The notes beneath the pieces were generated by a model. The model saw only the letters and a list, made by a program, of their open reading frames with translations. It ran no database searches and had not been told where the DNA came from. A DNA stretch of 64,000 nt from Eustoma russellianum (Eukaryota; Streptophyta; Magnoliopsida; Gentianales; Gentianaceae): the NCBI GenBank assembly GCA_036186865.1, contig AP025057.1, forward strand, positions 20,866,227-20,930,226, in the 5' to 3' direction. Positions 25,675 to 38,071 of the stretch are shown piece by piece. Within the stretch, counting starts at the first letter, position 1. Each line of letters starts with the position of its first letter. The position numbers and the translations under genes were made by a program.

Positions 25675-27842
25675 TGTTGGACCGTGCACCTGCAATAAAC
25701 ACCACTAGAGGGTGGCGAATAGTGGTTAGCGGAAATTACACTACTACCCTTGATAAAAATCCCCTTTGAAAACAGAATCTGAGACTACCTCAGATTGAGA
25801 ACCTGTTTTTGAACAATTCAAACGTCAGTGTACACAACACCAAACATTATGCAAATTTCCAGAACTTAACTTCAATGTCTTAACAAGAAGCTATCCAAAT
25901 ATTAGACAAAATTAAGATCGTTTGTCCCTTCAAACAAATAAAAAGATTCAGATGGTCAATCTGGACAGAATTGGACAGAATGTTGCTGAAATTGGAAAAC
26001 GTGTTTCTCTTTGAATACTTAACAAAAAAGGTTGAACTTTATGTAAAAACACTCCTTAGGATGTCTAGTTTATGTTTCCAAAAATCCCTGACCTTGAAAA
26101 ATTCTTTGTTAAAATAGAATTCAAGTTTTCTCAAAACTGGTCAGATTGCAGCCAGATTGGAGCAGTTATCTTGCAATGGCTGGAAGAATAACTTTTCATT
26201 GCTCAAATCAAGTGCTTCTTGTTGCAAAAGAAACATAACAGTCTGAAGTATAACTCCAGCAAAAATCACGAATTTTTGAAAGTGCTTAGCTATTTTTTCA
26301 AAACGTGAGAAATTGCATGAAAACTGGAGTGAAAACAGGCAGAATGCAGAAATGTAGAAACAAGATAAGAACACCGAGAATTTATCCTGGTTCGGTCAAT
26401 GTGACCTGCTCCAGTCCCAAGGAACACTTTTCCTTGGATTTCACTATGGTATGAACCAAATTAAAACAAAAACCAAGCTTGATCCTTGGGTTAAACACCA
26501 ACCCTATTCAAGACTTGGATGAACACCTTCTAAGCAACACTTAGTTGCAACACCTCTACCACCTATTGATGTAGCCTTATAGAATTGGCTAATCAATCTT
26601 ACAAATGATGCTCAAGAGGCTTGTAGCTCTCTAAAAAATACAACAAGAACACCTTGGATACAAAGAATGGAACAAGAATGACAAGAAAATAGCTAGACAA
26701 ATCAACTATTGCTATCAAGTGAGCTTCAAGTGTGTTCTTCTTCTTCACCTTTGCCTCCTATTTATAGTATGAAATGGCTCTTGAAGATAAGACCTCCAAC
26801 GTGTCACCATCTACATCATCAATGCTTAAGTTTCTTCACATTATTGGTTGGTCTTGTACACTTGGCAACATAAAGAAAAATGATTGGTCCACCATGGAAT
26901 TTCAACATGACCGATTTTTTGTCGTGCAAAATGACTTGGAAAATGTGAAGATAATACCCAAGGATAAGATGGCATATTCCTCCATTATATCCTCAACTCC
27001 TTGGCAAGATAATAGGGAATGTGAGGCTGAAAGAAATCGGAGAAAACAGCTCCAAACAGCCTTTGACTAGCCGTTGCAGTCAAAATTAAACTCCAAGTTG
27101 GCAATTTTTGCCAACTAGCTTGTATTTGATTTGTCCACTTGTACACATGTCATAAAGCAGATAAATCATCATCACCACCTGATTATGCACGTTTTTTGAG
27201 GTTGTATATATGTATATCAACTCAGATTTTTTGAATAAGAAATCAACAAATAATAGTTGACAAGATTATGTCAACATGTAACACCAAAATTCCCAATATT
27301 TCTCCTTGTATGTTGTGATCATTTCCACACCTTTAAAACCATTATATTCTCTGTAAGATGATGATAAATATACTCCAATAGCATATAGAATAAGGTCTTC
27401 AAGAAAGAAATAGAATGCGACATCACAACCCGTCACATATCACGCTACTGTCGATAATATCATCATTTGAGAAAAATAATATAAAACTACCATATAATCT
27501 TAAAGATAATCATAACTCAACTCCAGAATGAAGATAAGAATATACTCAAGAGATTCCTTGAGTGAAAATACCAAAAACGCCCTCAGGGGCAAAATGACCA
27601 AAATGCCCCTGGTGAGAGAAAACTTTAGAAATGACCCCGATGGTCAGAAATGAATATAATAACACCTTTTTCATGATAAATATGATGAGAGTCAGTCCTT
27701 GAAGTATTTATACCATATCATGTTCCTACGAAACTCAAAATACCAATTTTGCCCTTTTTGGTAAGTTGTAGAAACTTCTAAGGCACATTAGTCACAATGC
27801 ATTTATAATCATCAAAAACACATATTAATCACATAATGAACA
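25675..27842 (-). repeat. 3' LTR of the SIRE-type element, truncated
   Basis: It matches the right LTR from TGTTGGACCGTGC to CATAATGAACA, then breaks off. The remaining ~435 bp of the LTR, the polypurine tract and the end of pol are missing; RNase H codons begin immediately. A minus-strand TATA-like CTATAAATAGGAGGC lies near 26756-26770. Confidence 0.92.
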
Positions 27843-27846
27843 AAAA

Positions 27847-28285
27847 TTAAGCACCGGATTCCGAGAAGTGGTATCTCACCTCAATGTGTTTGGCCTTAGA
27901 ATGAAACACCGGATTCCGAGAAAGATTGATCGCACTTGTGCTATCGCAGAAAATTGGAATCTTTTTCATTTTAATGTCAAAATCACTAAGTTGTTGTTTA
28001 AGCCAAAGTATTTGGGTAGTACATAAATTTAAGGCTATATACTCGGCTTCGGTGGTAGAAAGAGCTACACTAGCTTGCTTTTTAGAAAACCAAGAGATCA
28101 TGTTGGTTCCTATGAATTGACACGTACCGCTAGTGGATTTTCTATCTCATTTACAACCACCATACTCAGCATTGCCATATGCGTATAATTCCAACTTAGT
28201 ATTTCTATCATACCAAAGTCCTAAGTGAAGTGTGTGTTTAAGATATCTAAAGATCTTTTTCACTGCATTGTAATGAGATACCTTA
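27847..28285 (-). pseudogene. RNase H remnant of the SIRE-type element
   Basis: Motifs ISWFSKKQASVALSTTEAEY, ILWLKQQL, FCDSTSAINLSRNPVFH and KHIEVRYHF identify copia RNase H. The last residues (SESGA and stop) are not family sequence. They come from a 16-bp tract copied from 55 bp upstream in pol, located at a deletion junction. A stop splits the domain near 28148. Confidence 0.88.
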
Positions 28286-28289
28286 GGAC

Positions 28290-29150
28290 AAGATTAAAAC
28301 CTAGCACACATACACACACTAAACATGATGTCAGGTCTTGATGTAGTTAAATATAACAATGAGCCAATCATAGAACTATATAGTATGTCATTAAAAGGTT
28401 TACCATGTTCATCTTTGTCTAGTTTGGTGCTAACGCTCATAGGTGGTGTTGGTTTTAACTCTTTAAAGCCAAACTTCTTAATCATATCATTGACATATTT
28501 AAGTTGGCTAATGTGAATTCCTTGAGGGATTTGTTTGATTTTAAGTCCTAAGAAATAATTCAATTCTCCTACCATTGATATTTCAAATTCTTACTTCATA
28601 AGCTCTTCGAAGTCTTTACTAAGGTAGGGTTGGTTGAACCAAAGATAATATCGTCTACATATATTTGAACTATTAATAAATCATTATCTTTTCTTCTTAG
28701 GAATAATGTGTTGTCTATGGTTCCCCTTAGATAATTATTTGCAGTAAGAAAGTTTGCAAATCTATCATACCAAGCTCTTGGAGCTTGTTTCAAACCATAT
28801 AGAGCTTTCTTAGGCTTGTAAACATGGTTAGAATTCTTTGGATCTTTGAATCCAGGGGATTGTTTGACAAAAACCTCTTCTTGGATGTATCCATTCAAGA
28901 ACGCACTCTTGACACCTATTTGGAAGAGTTTAATATTGCTTAGACTTGCAATCACAAGTAACAATCTAATTGATTCTAGTCGTGCAAAGGGTGTAAAGGT
29001 TTCTTCATAATCTATTCCTTCTTGTTGATTATAACCTTGTGCGACTAGCCTAGCCTTATTTCATGTGATGTTTCCTTGTTCATCCATTTTATTCCTAAAG
29101 ACCCAATTGGTTCCTATTATAGACTTGTTTTCAGGTTTAGGTACTAAGTC
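28290..29150 (-). pseudogene. Reverse transcriptase of the SIRE-type element, broken
   Basis: Copia RT motifs are present in order: FQIGVKSAFLNGYIQEEVF, KALYGLKQAPRAWYD, the catalytic IYVDDIIFG, and GELNYFLGLKI. Stops and frameshifts interrupt it (for example near 28590 and 29060), so no full enzyme is encoded. The catalytic aspartates themselves are intact. Confidence 0.9.
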
Positions 29151-29777
29151 TCACACGTTGTTCCTTGTAAATTGATTCAATACCTCATGCATGGCATCTA
29201 TCCATGATATATCACCTAAGACTTCTTTGACATTCTTAGGTTCTAAGTGTGAGATTAAGCTATGTCCTTCAAGTTGACTTATGTTTCTAAGTGTTCTAAC
29301 CCCAACACTTGAATCCCCAATTATTAATTCTTTAAGGTTCCACCAATTCCTAGGTTGACTAGTTTCACCCTCATCTTGTTCAAATGTTTCATTAGTGTGA
29401 ACATTTTGGTATACAATTGAATCATCTTGTAAGCTAGTTGTATTATCTTCCAATTGCAAAATCTCTTCATATAATTCATCTAAGGATACATGCATGTCTT
29501 GTTCAGGGAGAGTTGATTCTAGATGATCAAGTACGGGCTCAAGTAATATATCATCATCATCAAACATATTTTCAACATTATTCTCATGTTTATGTTGAGT
29601 TTTATCACTAACTTCAAAACATGCATTTTCATTGAATTTGACATGTATAGATTCAATTATTTTTCTAGATGCAGGATTATAAAACCTATATGCTCTTGAA
29701 TTAGTTGAATAACCAACAAATATGCATTCAATAGACTTTTGTTCAAACTTGTCTAGATTATCCTTAGTGTTTAACAC
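29151..29777 (-). pseudogene. Integrase C-terminus and linker to RT (SIRE-type)
   Basis: The motif CIFVGYSTNSRAYRFYN is the typical copia integrase C-terminal module. An acidic, poorly conserved linker follows, then the RT N-terminus ISWIDAMHEVLNQF. The frame is open for 208 residues but is cut off from the integrase core by changes near 29820-29885. Confidence 0.85.
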
Positions 29778-29884
29778 AAAACACTTACAACCAAAAACTT
29801 CAAGATAATCTACCTTAGGTTGTCAATTGTTTAACAATTCGTAAGGTGTTTTATTTAATTTCTTTCTAATGGAAAATCTATTTA

Positions 29885-30538
29885 TTATATAACATGCACA
29901 ACTAACAGCTTCAACTCATAAATATTTTGATACTTTATTTTCACATAACATTGTTCTAGCAACTTCTTGAATTGTTCTATTTTGTGTTCTACAACTCCAT
30001 TGAATTGTGATGTTCTTGATGGTGAGAATTCATGTTTAATTCCATGTAATTCACAAAAGTTGATTACATCTTTGTTTTTAAATTCTCCACCTCTATCACT
30101 CCTAATTCGTTTAACATTTTCTTCGTAAATATTCTCGAGTTGCTTGATAAGAGTTTCGATTGCCAATTGAGCATCGTCTTTGTATGTTAAGAACAATGTC
30201 CATGTGTATTGTGAGTAATCATCAACTATGACACATACATAGTATTTTCCACCTAGACTTCTTGTCCTATTTGGACCAAATATGTCTAAGTGAAGCAATT
30301 CTACTATATGACTAGTACTCACTTCATGTTTCGGTTTTAATGTTTCTTTAATGAGTTTTTCTTTAATACATGTTTCACACATTTGAAAATTATCTAAGTC
30401 TAACTTAGGCATTCCTCTAATTAAATTCTTCTTAGATAATTTCTTAATGGTTGAAATTCCTATATGGCCTAATCTTCTATGCCATAAATTCACATCTAAG
30501 TCATGTGATGTTAAACACTTAACCTTTGCATCTAACAT
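29885..30538 (-). pseudogene. Integrase core of the SIRE-type element
   Basis: The zinc domain shows LWHRRLGHIG and CETCIKEK. The core shows LLHLDIFGPNRTRSLGG with the first aspartate, IRSDRGGEFKN with the second, and VVEHKIEQF, where the usual catalytic E is kept and the following residues (normally NR) are changed to HK. The frame ends early compared with intact copia integrases. Confidence 0.88.
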
Positions 30539-30544
30539 ATTATC

Positions 30545-31599
30545 TAAGGTAAGAGTGTAAATGTTGCCGTCTCTATTTCCTTTTAATACAATTTCTCCTT
30601 TTTCATTTATTATATCACAAGAATTGGGAAGAAAAGAAACATTTTATCCGCAATCTATAAGTTGAGAAATACCTAATAAATTTTAAGAAAGATTACTTAC
30701 TAACAACACATTTCATATTTGAAATGTGTTAGGGTCCCCAATTGTTCCTTTTCCAACAACTTGTCCTTTGTTGTTGTCACCTTTCCTCCATTCTTGATAT
30801 GTTCCAACTCGGTGAATAGTTTAGGGTTGCCCGTCATATACCTTGAACATCCACTATCTAAAAGCCATTTAGTTTTTAGATTCTTTGACTTTGCCTCCTT
30901 CTTGCATTCCTTGCGATTTTCCTACAATGGAGACAAAGTTTTAGGTACCCTTTATTTGGGTCCTTGAATGTTAGGGGCACCATCCTTGTTTAGATATCCC
31001 TTAGTTATCCAAACTTGGACGTACATTCAAGGCATATATTTGACATTATTATAAGTTGAATAATACAAAGGATTTTCATGTAATTGTCCATTCCATTTAA
31101 AAGATGATGCATGGTTATACATATTATACCTTGATTGATAAGTATTATATCTTGGCCGATTTTGATAGTGTGTATAAGGCATATGATTTTGTTTCTTGAA
31201 TGGCGCTATGTATGTGTGTTCGTATGCATTTGTATAAGTCTTATATGAACGTTGCCTATATTTAGGTTCATAATAAGTGGGGTGCATTTTATTATGTCTA
31301 GTTGTATTTGCATATATATAGGCATAATTTATAGGTTGTCTAGATACAAAGTTTTTCCTAGTAGCATGTTGATATGTGTGTGCTTTTGTGGTTGCATGTT
31401 GTATATTTGCCTTAGAATAAACAAAAGAATGAGTGGAAGAAGATGTAGCAGGCGAAGTTGATTTTGTTGTATTGTATGGCAGTTTCGTACTTGATGAAAC
31501 AAACTTAGTCTTTTTATCTACTTTGACATTTTCTTCTTTATATCCTAATCCAGTTTTATCGTTTCCATACTTTTGAGATGATATAACTGTATCTAACAT
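30545..31599 (-). pseudogene. Gag C-terminal region and protease (SIRE-type)
   Basis: The upstream part (31599-31027) is a Tyr/His/Asn-rich tract of about 190 residues that precedes protease in this group. The protease is recognised by KWLLDSGCSRYMTG near 30870-30830 on the minus strand, with the active site DSG. Several stops break it between 30850 and 30560. Confidence 0.75.
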
Positions 31600-32057
31600 G
31601 TTTGTACCAGATTTAAATTGTTAATACATTTTTTCTATGTTTAGTTTAGTAGATTTTAGTTGTACTATTTCATTTTCACAACTTTCTAACTTAGACTTTA
31701 ACATACTATTTTTAGTTTTTATTTTTATTAATTTTTCCTATATGATTCAATTTTAATCTCTAAAGAATCAAGAGTATTAGTAGACTCTTGTTTAAAAGAT
31801 TATAATTAATCAGAAAACTACAAGTTGGACGTCTTCAACTTGTCGTTTTCTTCAATTAGTTTCTTCTTTTCTTTAGAGAGCCTTTTACAATGAACATGCA
31901 TGCTTAAAAATTCTTCATACATTTCATCAAATGACATTTCATTATCAGAATCTTCATGAGATGAAGAACTTACCTCATTGGATACAAAGCAGAATTGAGC
32001 TTACTCAGTGTCGGATTCTGAGTCGGACGAGTCGCTCCACGTGCTTGTCTTTATTGC

Positions 32058-33122
32058 TCATTTGCCTTTCCTTGACTTGTTCTCCTTTGCCTTTGATTTT
32101 TGCATCTCCTTGTCTTGTTTATTGTTATTATTATTATTGTTGTTGTTGTTGTTGTTTGTGTTTTTTTTTGTCGGGCAATCATAAGAAATGTGTCCTTTTT
32201 TACTACATTCATAACACTTCAACTCTTTATTATACCATTTGTTGTTATTAGAGTTATTTTTCTTAGGTTGAGAAGAAGAAGAAGAAGATCGTTGTCTATT
32301 CCTATTAGGCCGTTTGAAAAACTTTCTAAGTTTTCTAGCTACCAATATTAAGTCATCGTCTAATTCATTATCACTATTACTATCATCATTGTTTGCATGT
32401 GATTCAGTTGATTTGAAAGCTATAGAATTACCGGAAGACTTAGATGACTCGGACTTCTGTTGGTTTAGTTTTACCTCGTAAACTCTTAGTGAACCGATCA
32501 ATTCATCCATCTTAGTGATTGACTTTGTCTCTTCAATTGATGTTACCTTAGGATCCTATTTAGCAGGAAGGCTTCGCAGCAGCTTTTGAACCTTTTCATT
32601 GTTCGTGAATGATTTGCCTAAAGCTTCAAGGGCATTGAAAATGTTAGTAATCTTCAAATTCATAGATGTTATGGATTCATTTGGCAACATTTTGAAAGAT
32701 TCAAGCTCGGACATAAGCATGTTTATTTTTGACTCTTTTACCCCGCTAGTACCTTCATGCTTTAGTTCTAATGATTTCCACATGTCGTGTGCGCTTGTGC
32801 AATTTGACACATATCCTGCTTCAGAGGTTATTAGTCCGTTTAACAATAATTGCATAGCCTTAGAATTCAGTGAAATTTACTTTTTATCTTCGGGACACCA
32901 TTCGCTTTTATATTTTTCTACTTCCTGTGTGACTCCACTAACTTGTAAAGTTTTCATTGGAATGTACGGCCCATCTTCAACTATAGACCGTAAATCAATG
33001 TCTATAGCCATTAAGAATAGCCTCATTCTAAGTTTCCAATGAATAAAATTATTTCCACTGAAAAGAGGAGGACGTTGTGAAGACATACTTTCCAACTCAC
33101 CTTTGTGAGAAACTATGGCCAT
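32058..33122 (-). pseudogene. Gag of the SIRE-type element, broken
   Basis: The start MAIVSHKGELESMSSQ leads into PPLFSGNNFIHWKLRM, a copia Gag hallmark. ITSMNLKITNIFNALEALGK and DELIGSLRVYEVKL follow, then a serine-rich acidic stretch and one zinc knuckle CYECSKKGHISYDC, after which comes an asparagine run. Two in-frame stops (near 32877 and 32556) split it into three frames. A Gag of this layout fits SIRE/Maximus elements. Confidence 0.9.
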
Positions 33123-33230
33123 TGTATGCACCTTTGATTTGAGTTTAGCAGGCTACTTTGAAATACTGTTTTTTGGCCTTTTCTTGTTTGTATGGTGTTG
33201 AATCTTGCTTCTTTGAGTGGTGTTGACCTC

Positions 33231-33242
33231 GCTCTGATACCA
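33231..33242 (-). promoter_or_regulatory. Primer-binding site of the SIRE-type element
   Basis: The minus strand reads TGGTATCAGAGC two bases inside the 5' LTR, matching initiator methionine tRNA. Confidence 0.92.
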
Positions 33243-34317
33243 ATTGTTGGACCGTACACATGCAATAAACACCAATAGAGTGGGAGTGAATAGTGGTTTG
33301 TGGAAATTATACTACTGCCCTTGATAAAAATCCCCTTTGAAAACAGAATCTGAGACTACCACAGATTCAGAACCCGTTTTTGAAAAATTCAAAAATCAGT
33401 GTACATAACTCCAAAAATTATGAAAATTTCCAGAACTTAACTTCAACGTCTTAAAAATATTCTATCCAAAATTAGACAAAAATAAGATCTTTTGACCCTT
33501 AAAAAAATAAAAGGATTCAGATGGTCAATCCGGACAGAATTGGACATAATGTTGCTGAAATTGGAAAACATGTTTCTCTTTGAATACTTAACCAAAAATG
33601 TTGAAATTTATGTTAAAACATTCCTTAGGATGTCTAGTTTATATTTCTAAAAGGCCCTGACCTTGAAAAATTCGTGGTTCAAATAGAATCCAAGTTTTCT
33701 CAAAACTGGTCAGATTGCAGCCAGATTGGAGCAGTTATCTTGCAATGATTGAAAGACTAACTTTCCCTTGCTCAAATCAAGTGATTTTTATTGCAAATAA
33801 AACTAACAGTCTGAAGTATAACTCACGAATTTTGAAAGTGTTTAGCTATTTTTTCAAAACGTGAGAAATTATGTGAAAAATGCAGTGAAAAACGGGCAGA
33901 ATGAAGAAATGTAGAAACAAGATAAGAACACCGAAAATTTATTCTGGTTCGGTCAATGTGACCTGCTCCAGTCCCAAGGAACACTTTTCTTTGGATTTCG
34001 CTATGGTATGAATCAAATTAAAACAAGAACCAAGCTTGATCCTTGGGTTAAACACCAACCCTATTCAAGACTTGGATGAACACCTTCTATGCAACACTTA
34101 GTTGCAACACCTCTACCACCTATTGATGTAGCCTTATAGAATTGGCTAATCAATCATACAAATGAAGCTCAAGAGGCTTGTAGCTCTTCCAACAAATATA
34201 GGAAGAACACCTTGGCTACAAAGAATGGAACAAGAATGACAAGAAGAAAATAGCTAGACAAATCAACTATTGCTTTCAAATGACCTTCAAATGTGTTCTT
34301 CTTCTACACCTTTGCCT

Positions 34318-34328
34318 CCTATTTATAG
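34318..34328 (-). promoter_or_regulatory. TATA box of the SIRE-type 5' LTR
   Basis: The minus strand reads CTATAAATAGG. It is conserved in the other two LTRs of the family (about 26757-26768 and 11404-11415). It lies in the 5' LTR, so it could drive the genomic RNA leftward. Confidence 0.6.
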
Positions 34329-35469
34329 TGTGAAATGGCTCTTAAAGATAAGACCTCCAATGTGTCACCATCTATATCATCAATGCTTAAGTGTCTTCAC
34401 ATCATTGGCTTGCCTTGTACACTTGGCAACATAAAGCAAAATGAATGGTTCGTCCACCTTGGAATTTCAGCATGGCCGATTTTTTGTCTTGCAAAATGAC
34501 TTGGAAAATATGAAGATAATACCCAAGGATAAGATGGCATATTCCTCCATTATACCCTCAACTCCTTGGCAAGATAATAGGGCATGTGAGGCTGAAAAAA
34601 TCGGATAAAACAGCTCCAAACAGCCATTGACTAGCCGTTGCATTCAAAATGAAATTCCAAGTTGGCAATTTTCGCCAACTAGCTTCTATTTGATTTGTCC
34701 ACTTGTACACATATCATAAAACGGTTAAATGATCATCACCTCCTGATTAGGCACGTTTTTTGAGGTTGTATATATGTATATCAACTCACATTTTTGAATA
34801 AGAAATCAACAAATAATAGTTGACAAGATTATGTCAACATGTAACACCAAAATTCCCAATATTTCTCCTTGTATGTTGTGATCATTTACACACATTTAAC
34901 ACCATTAAATTCTCTGTAAGATGATGATAAATATACTCCAATAGCATATAGAATAAGGTCTTCAAGAAAGAAATAGAATGCGACATCACAACCCGTCACA
35001 TATCACGCTACTGTCGATAATATCATCATTTGAGAAAAATAATATAAAACCACCATATAATCTTCAAGATAATCATAACTCAACTCCAGAATGAAGATAA
35101 GAATATACTCAAGAGATTCCTTGAGTGAAAATACCAAAAACGCCCTCAGGGGTAAAATGACCAAAATGCCCCTTGGTGAGAGAAAACTCCAGAAATGGCC
35201 CCGATAGTCAGAAATGAATATAATAACACCTTTTTCATGATAAATATAATGAGAATCAGTCCTTGAAGTATTTCTACCATATCATATTCCCAACTCAAAA
35301 TGCCAATTTTGCCCTTTTGGTAAGTTGTAGAAACTTCCAAGGCACATTAGTCACAATGCATTTATAATCATCAAAAGCACATAATAATCACATAATGAAC
35401 ATATATAAAACATGTACAAATGAAAACAACCACTTTATCATATTTTAGAAAAATATTTCTAAAGCCCTA

Positions 35470-35735
35470 GACATCGATCGATCGAAGTGCCTCAGCTTCA
35501 GAGATTAGTGTCTCATAGTGAGTTTCAGAGTTTGTCTCTGTCCTACATCGATCGATCGAAGTGAGAGTTCGATGTATACAAAGGTAGATCGATATGTCTC
35601 AGGTTTAGAGATCAATGTCTCACAGTAAGGGCTTGAACTTTCTCTTCCTTACATAGATGGATCGATGTGAGGGATCGAAGTACATCGATCGATCAAAGTG
35701 CAACAACTTGAGAGATCGATATCTTTTTTCTCAAC
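35470..35735. repeat. Expanded ATCGATCGAT-containing tandem repeat
   Basis: About five diverged units combine CATCGATCGATCGAAGTG or a variant with a TCTCA(C/T)AGT segment. The related solo LTR has only one or two such units (about 12736-12775). The core ATCGATCGAT is a perfect palindrome. Confidence 0.85.
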
Positions 35736-37965
35736 GTTTTCAACTTTTAATCACATATAACACCATGTATGATATTTTTATGCATTCACCTCTTAAAATC
35801 ATGACTTTGAAAATTATCCAAACATATTTCTCAACATTTAGTCCATCTTGGCACCCTTTAAATGAGTTGTAAATTCTTCAAAAAATCTAAAAACATGTGC
35901 TCAAATTCAAGTTAAATAATTACCATATCATCACAATTCAATCCCTTGAATTTTGGAAGACAAATTGAAGACACGGTTCAACAAAAATTTGGCCAGCGCT
36001 TTTCCATTTGCTAAACTTTTCAGCATGTGGTTTCTTTTGAATTATTTCCTTGTGTGTTGCGCTCTTCAATGTCACCAATCATGTGTGGCATGTCCTCCAC
36101 CAATTGAAGTTCCAAATAAATTCCACCTTGGCTCCAACATGGCTGAAATAGCGTGAAAAGAAGACTGCACATATGCTGAAATTTTCTTTTGGCAAGCTTT
36201 GTTAAATAATGCACAACATTCACACATATATGGTAAATAATAATCAGCCCTATTTTGAATTTTCTAGAACACTTTGACATTTTTTTAATGTGTAAAAAGT
36301 GTTTAGATACATGTTACATCTATTCCAAAAACGTTCCATGTGTCTACGTTCGTAAAAAATCGAATTTTCGACTTTCGTCGATTACGCGATTTTTCTCCGA
36401 TTAATTTCAAACTTCTTACACATGTAATAGATATTATGTCACACATAATATACATAAAATGAAGTGTATATTCAGCTTTAATGGCTGATGAAAAACGTCC
36501 CATGTGTAAAAATAAAATTGAGGTTGAATTCTCCACAAATCTAGGCTAAATTCTGGGTGATTTGTATGTGCCAACATGGTATTACTTTGTGGCTGATTGT
36601 GACATGTTGACCATGAAATTTTGAATTATTTTTGATTTATATAGGCTCGCCATCTTTATATGGCAAGTACATGACATGTCGGTGAAGTTTCGGTAGTCAC
36701 CCGATATGACAATTTTCGGTTCACAACCTTGTAACATGTCGTTATAATTTTGATGTCACCATGACTTATACCATATGATATAAGACCTGAAGATACTCAT
36801 GAATATGAGGTGTATATAGTGTTGTGACGTCGACATATGTTTATAATATATGTGACGTGTCGCTGGTACGTCGGAATATAAGTATATAGTGCCTTTTAAA
36901 AAAAATATGGATACATATAATATATATGAAATTAGCGTGTGAATTAATGAGATGAGGATACTTTCCATTTTCAATTTGTTGTCATATAGCTCTCTTCAAA
37001 TATGTTTTCACTTAATGAACTAGTTAGTTCATTAACTTAAGCACTTCACTTATTGAACTAGTTTAGTTCATTAATCATGGCACCTGAAAATTGTAAAGAC
37101 AACAAATGTTTGCTATATGATGTAAGCATTAATGCTTCGTGGCTTGTTACTACGGCAACATTATACATAAACATGTAAATCATTTTTATCACATAAATAT
37201 GTCAAGTAAAGTTTATTCATGCATTTCGTAAGCACGTAACATTTAAATCATACATTTGTAAATAACTCAAATCCTATTTCTCAACAGACACCCCGTTCAA
37301 CACCCTTGATTGAACAAAATTTATTTTGGTAATATTTATGTTTAGTATGGTGTGAAATGAAGTGGTTAGAAGACTTTTAGGAAGATTAGATATATTTACT
37401 AAGGATGAAAGGTATAAAGCACTTGATTTCCAACACTTGGTAATTTAGGATAGATTAATGTCATTAGTGTTATAAAAATGAACAATTCGGCCATAACAGA
37501 TGTTGTTTAACTAAATGGAGTTAATTTATAATACATGTTGTATAAAAAGAACAATGGATGCAAAATAAATCACCATTCGGCCATATAGGGTATTTCAAGG
37601 GTAAATTGGGTATTTTATCAAATAGACCTTAAATATCGTTGTGTAATAAAAATATAAGTATACCTATAAATATTGATAATATAGAAAAAAAAAAGAGGAA
37701 ATTTTGAATTTTTTAAATACATATGAAAAAGCGATTAGGAAACTTAGTAATAATTTGACCATTCATGGGATAATATGAATACAGATTTTATGGGATTTTA
37801 TATGGCATGGAATATAATTATAATGTATAACCGAATGGGAAATGAATGGAGTAGATATATATATTCAAACAACCGAGATATGTATATATATAAGTGGTAT
37901 ATACATATGTTACATACGCATTAACATGGATAAGTAAACCGCAGGAAAGGTGGTATAAGAGGAAG

Positions 37966-37984
37966 AACATATATATATATATGC

Positions 37985-38070
<86 letters not shown>

Positions 38071-38071
38071 G
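37966..38071. repeat. (AT)n microsatellite with interspersed G/C
   Basis: Alternating TATATA with GTATAT interruptions. Tyr/Ile open frames on both strands derive from it. A further ATATGG-rich tract is at about 38555-38625. Confidence 0.95.

Larger units (their letters stand above)
25675..35836 (-). mobile_element. SIRE/Maximus-type Ty1/copia element, defective
   Basis: Gag, protease, integrase, RT and RNase H follow in copia order on the minus strand, between long LTRs of the TGTTGGACC...CTCAACA family. The flanks ATTAG (25670-25674) and TTTAG (35837-35841) form a target duplication with one mismatch. The paralogous site at about 54930 (CTATCTTTAATCCACC) is unoccupied. Stops and frameshifts occur in every gene, and the 3' end is deleted. 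The Gag features and very long LTRs suggest the SIRE/Maximus clade. Confidence 0.92.
33245..35836 (-). repeat. 5' LTR of the SIRE-type element
   Basis: From TGTTGGACCGTACACATG to TTTCTCAACA, 2592 bp on the plus strand, followed by the target duplication TTTAG. It matches the truncated left LTR and the solo LTR at 10334-12875. It is longer than the solo LTR mainly because of extra CGATCGAT-type repeats at about 35470-35735. Confidence 0.93.
25178..37286 (-). mobile_element. SIRE-like solo LTR (second family), split by a SIRE-type element
   Basis: Two parts, 25178-25674 and 35842-37286, match consecutive parts of the solo LTR at 53692-56397. The ends are TGTAGCACC and TTTCTCAACA, and the perfect 5-bp duplication GACAC lies at 25173-25177 and 37287-37291. 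Compared with the other copy, about 740 bp near the start are deleted between CCTATATAGCACCAC and ACAAGGGTGA. Parts of the sequence also resemble the SIRE-type LTR of this window, so the two families are related. Orientation is inferred from that similarity. Confidence 0.9.

Noticed and set aside
26774..27070. 98-residue plus-strand frame in the SIRE LTR
   Set aside because: It is antisense to the LTR promoter region and broken in the other LTR copies (for example around 34330-34620).
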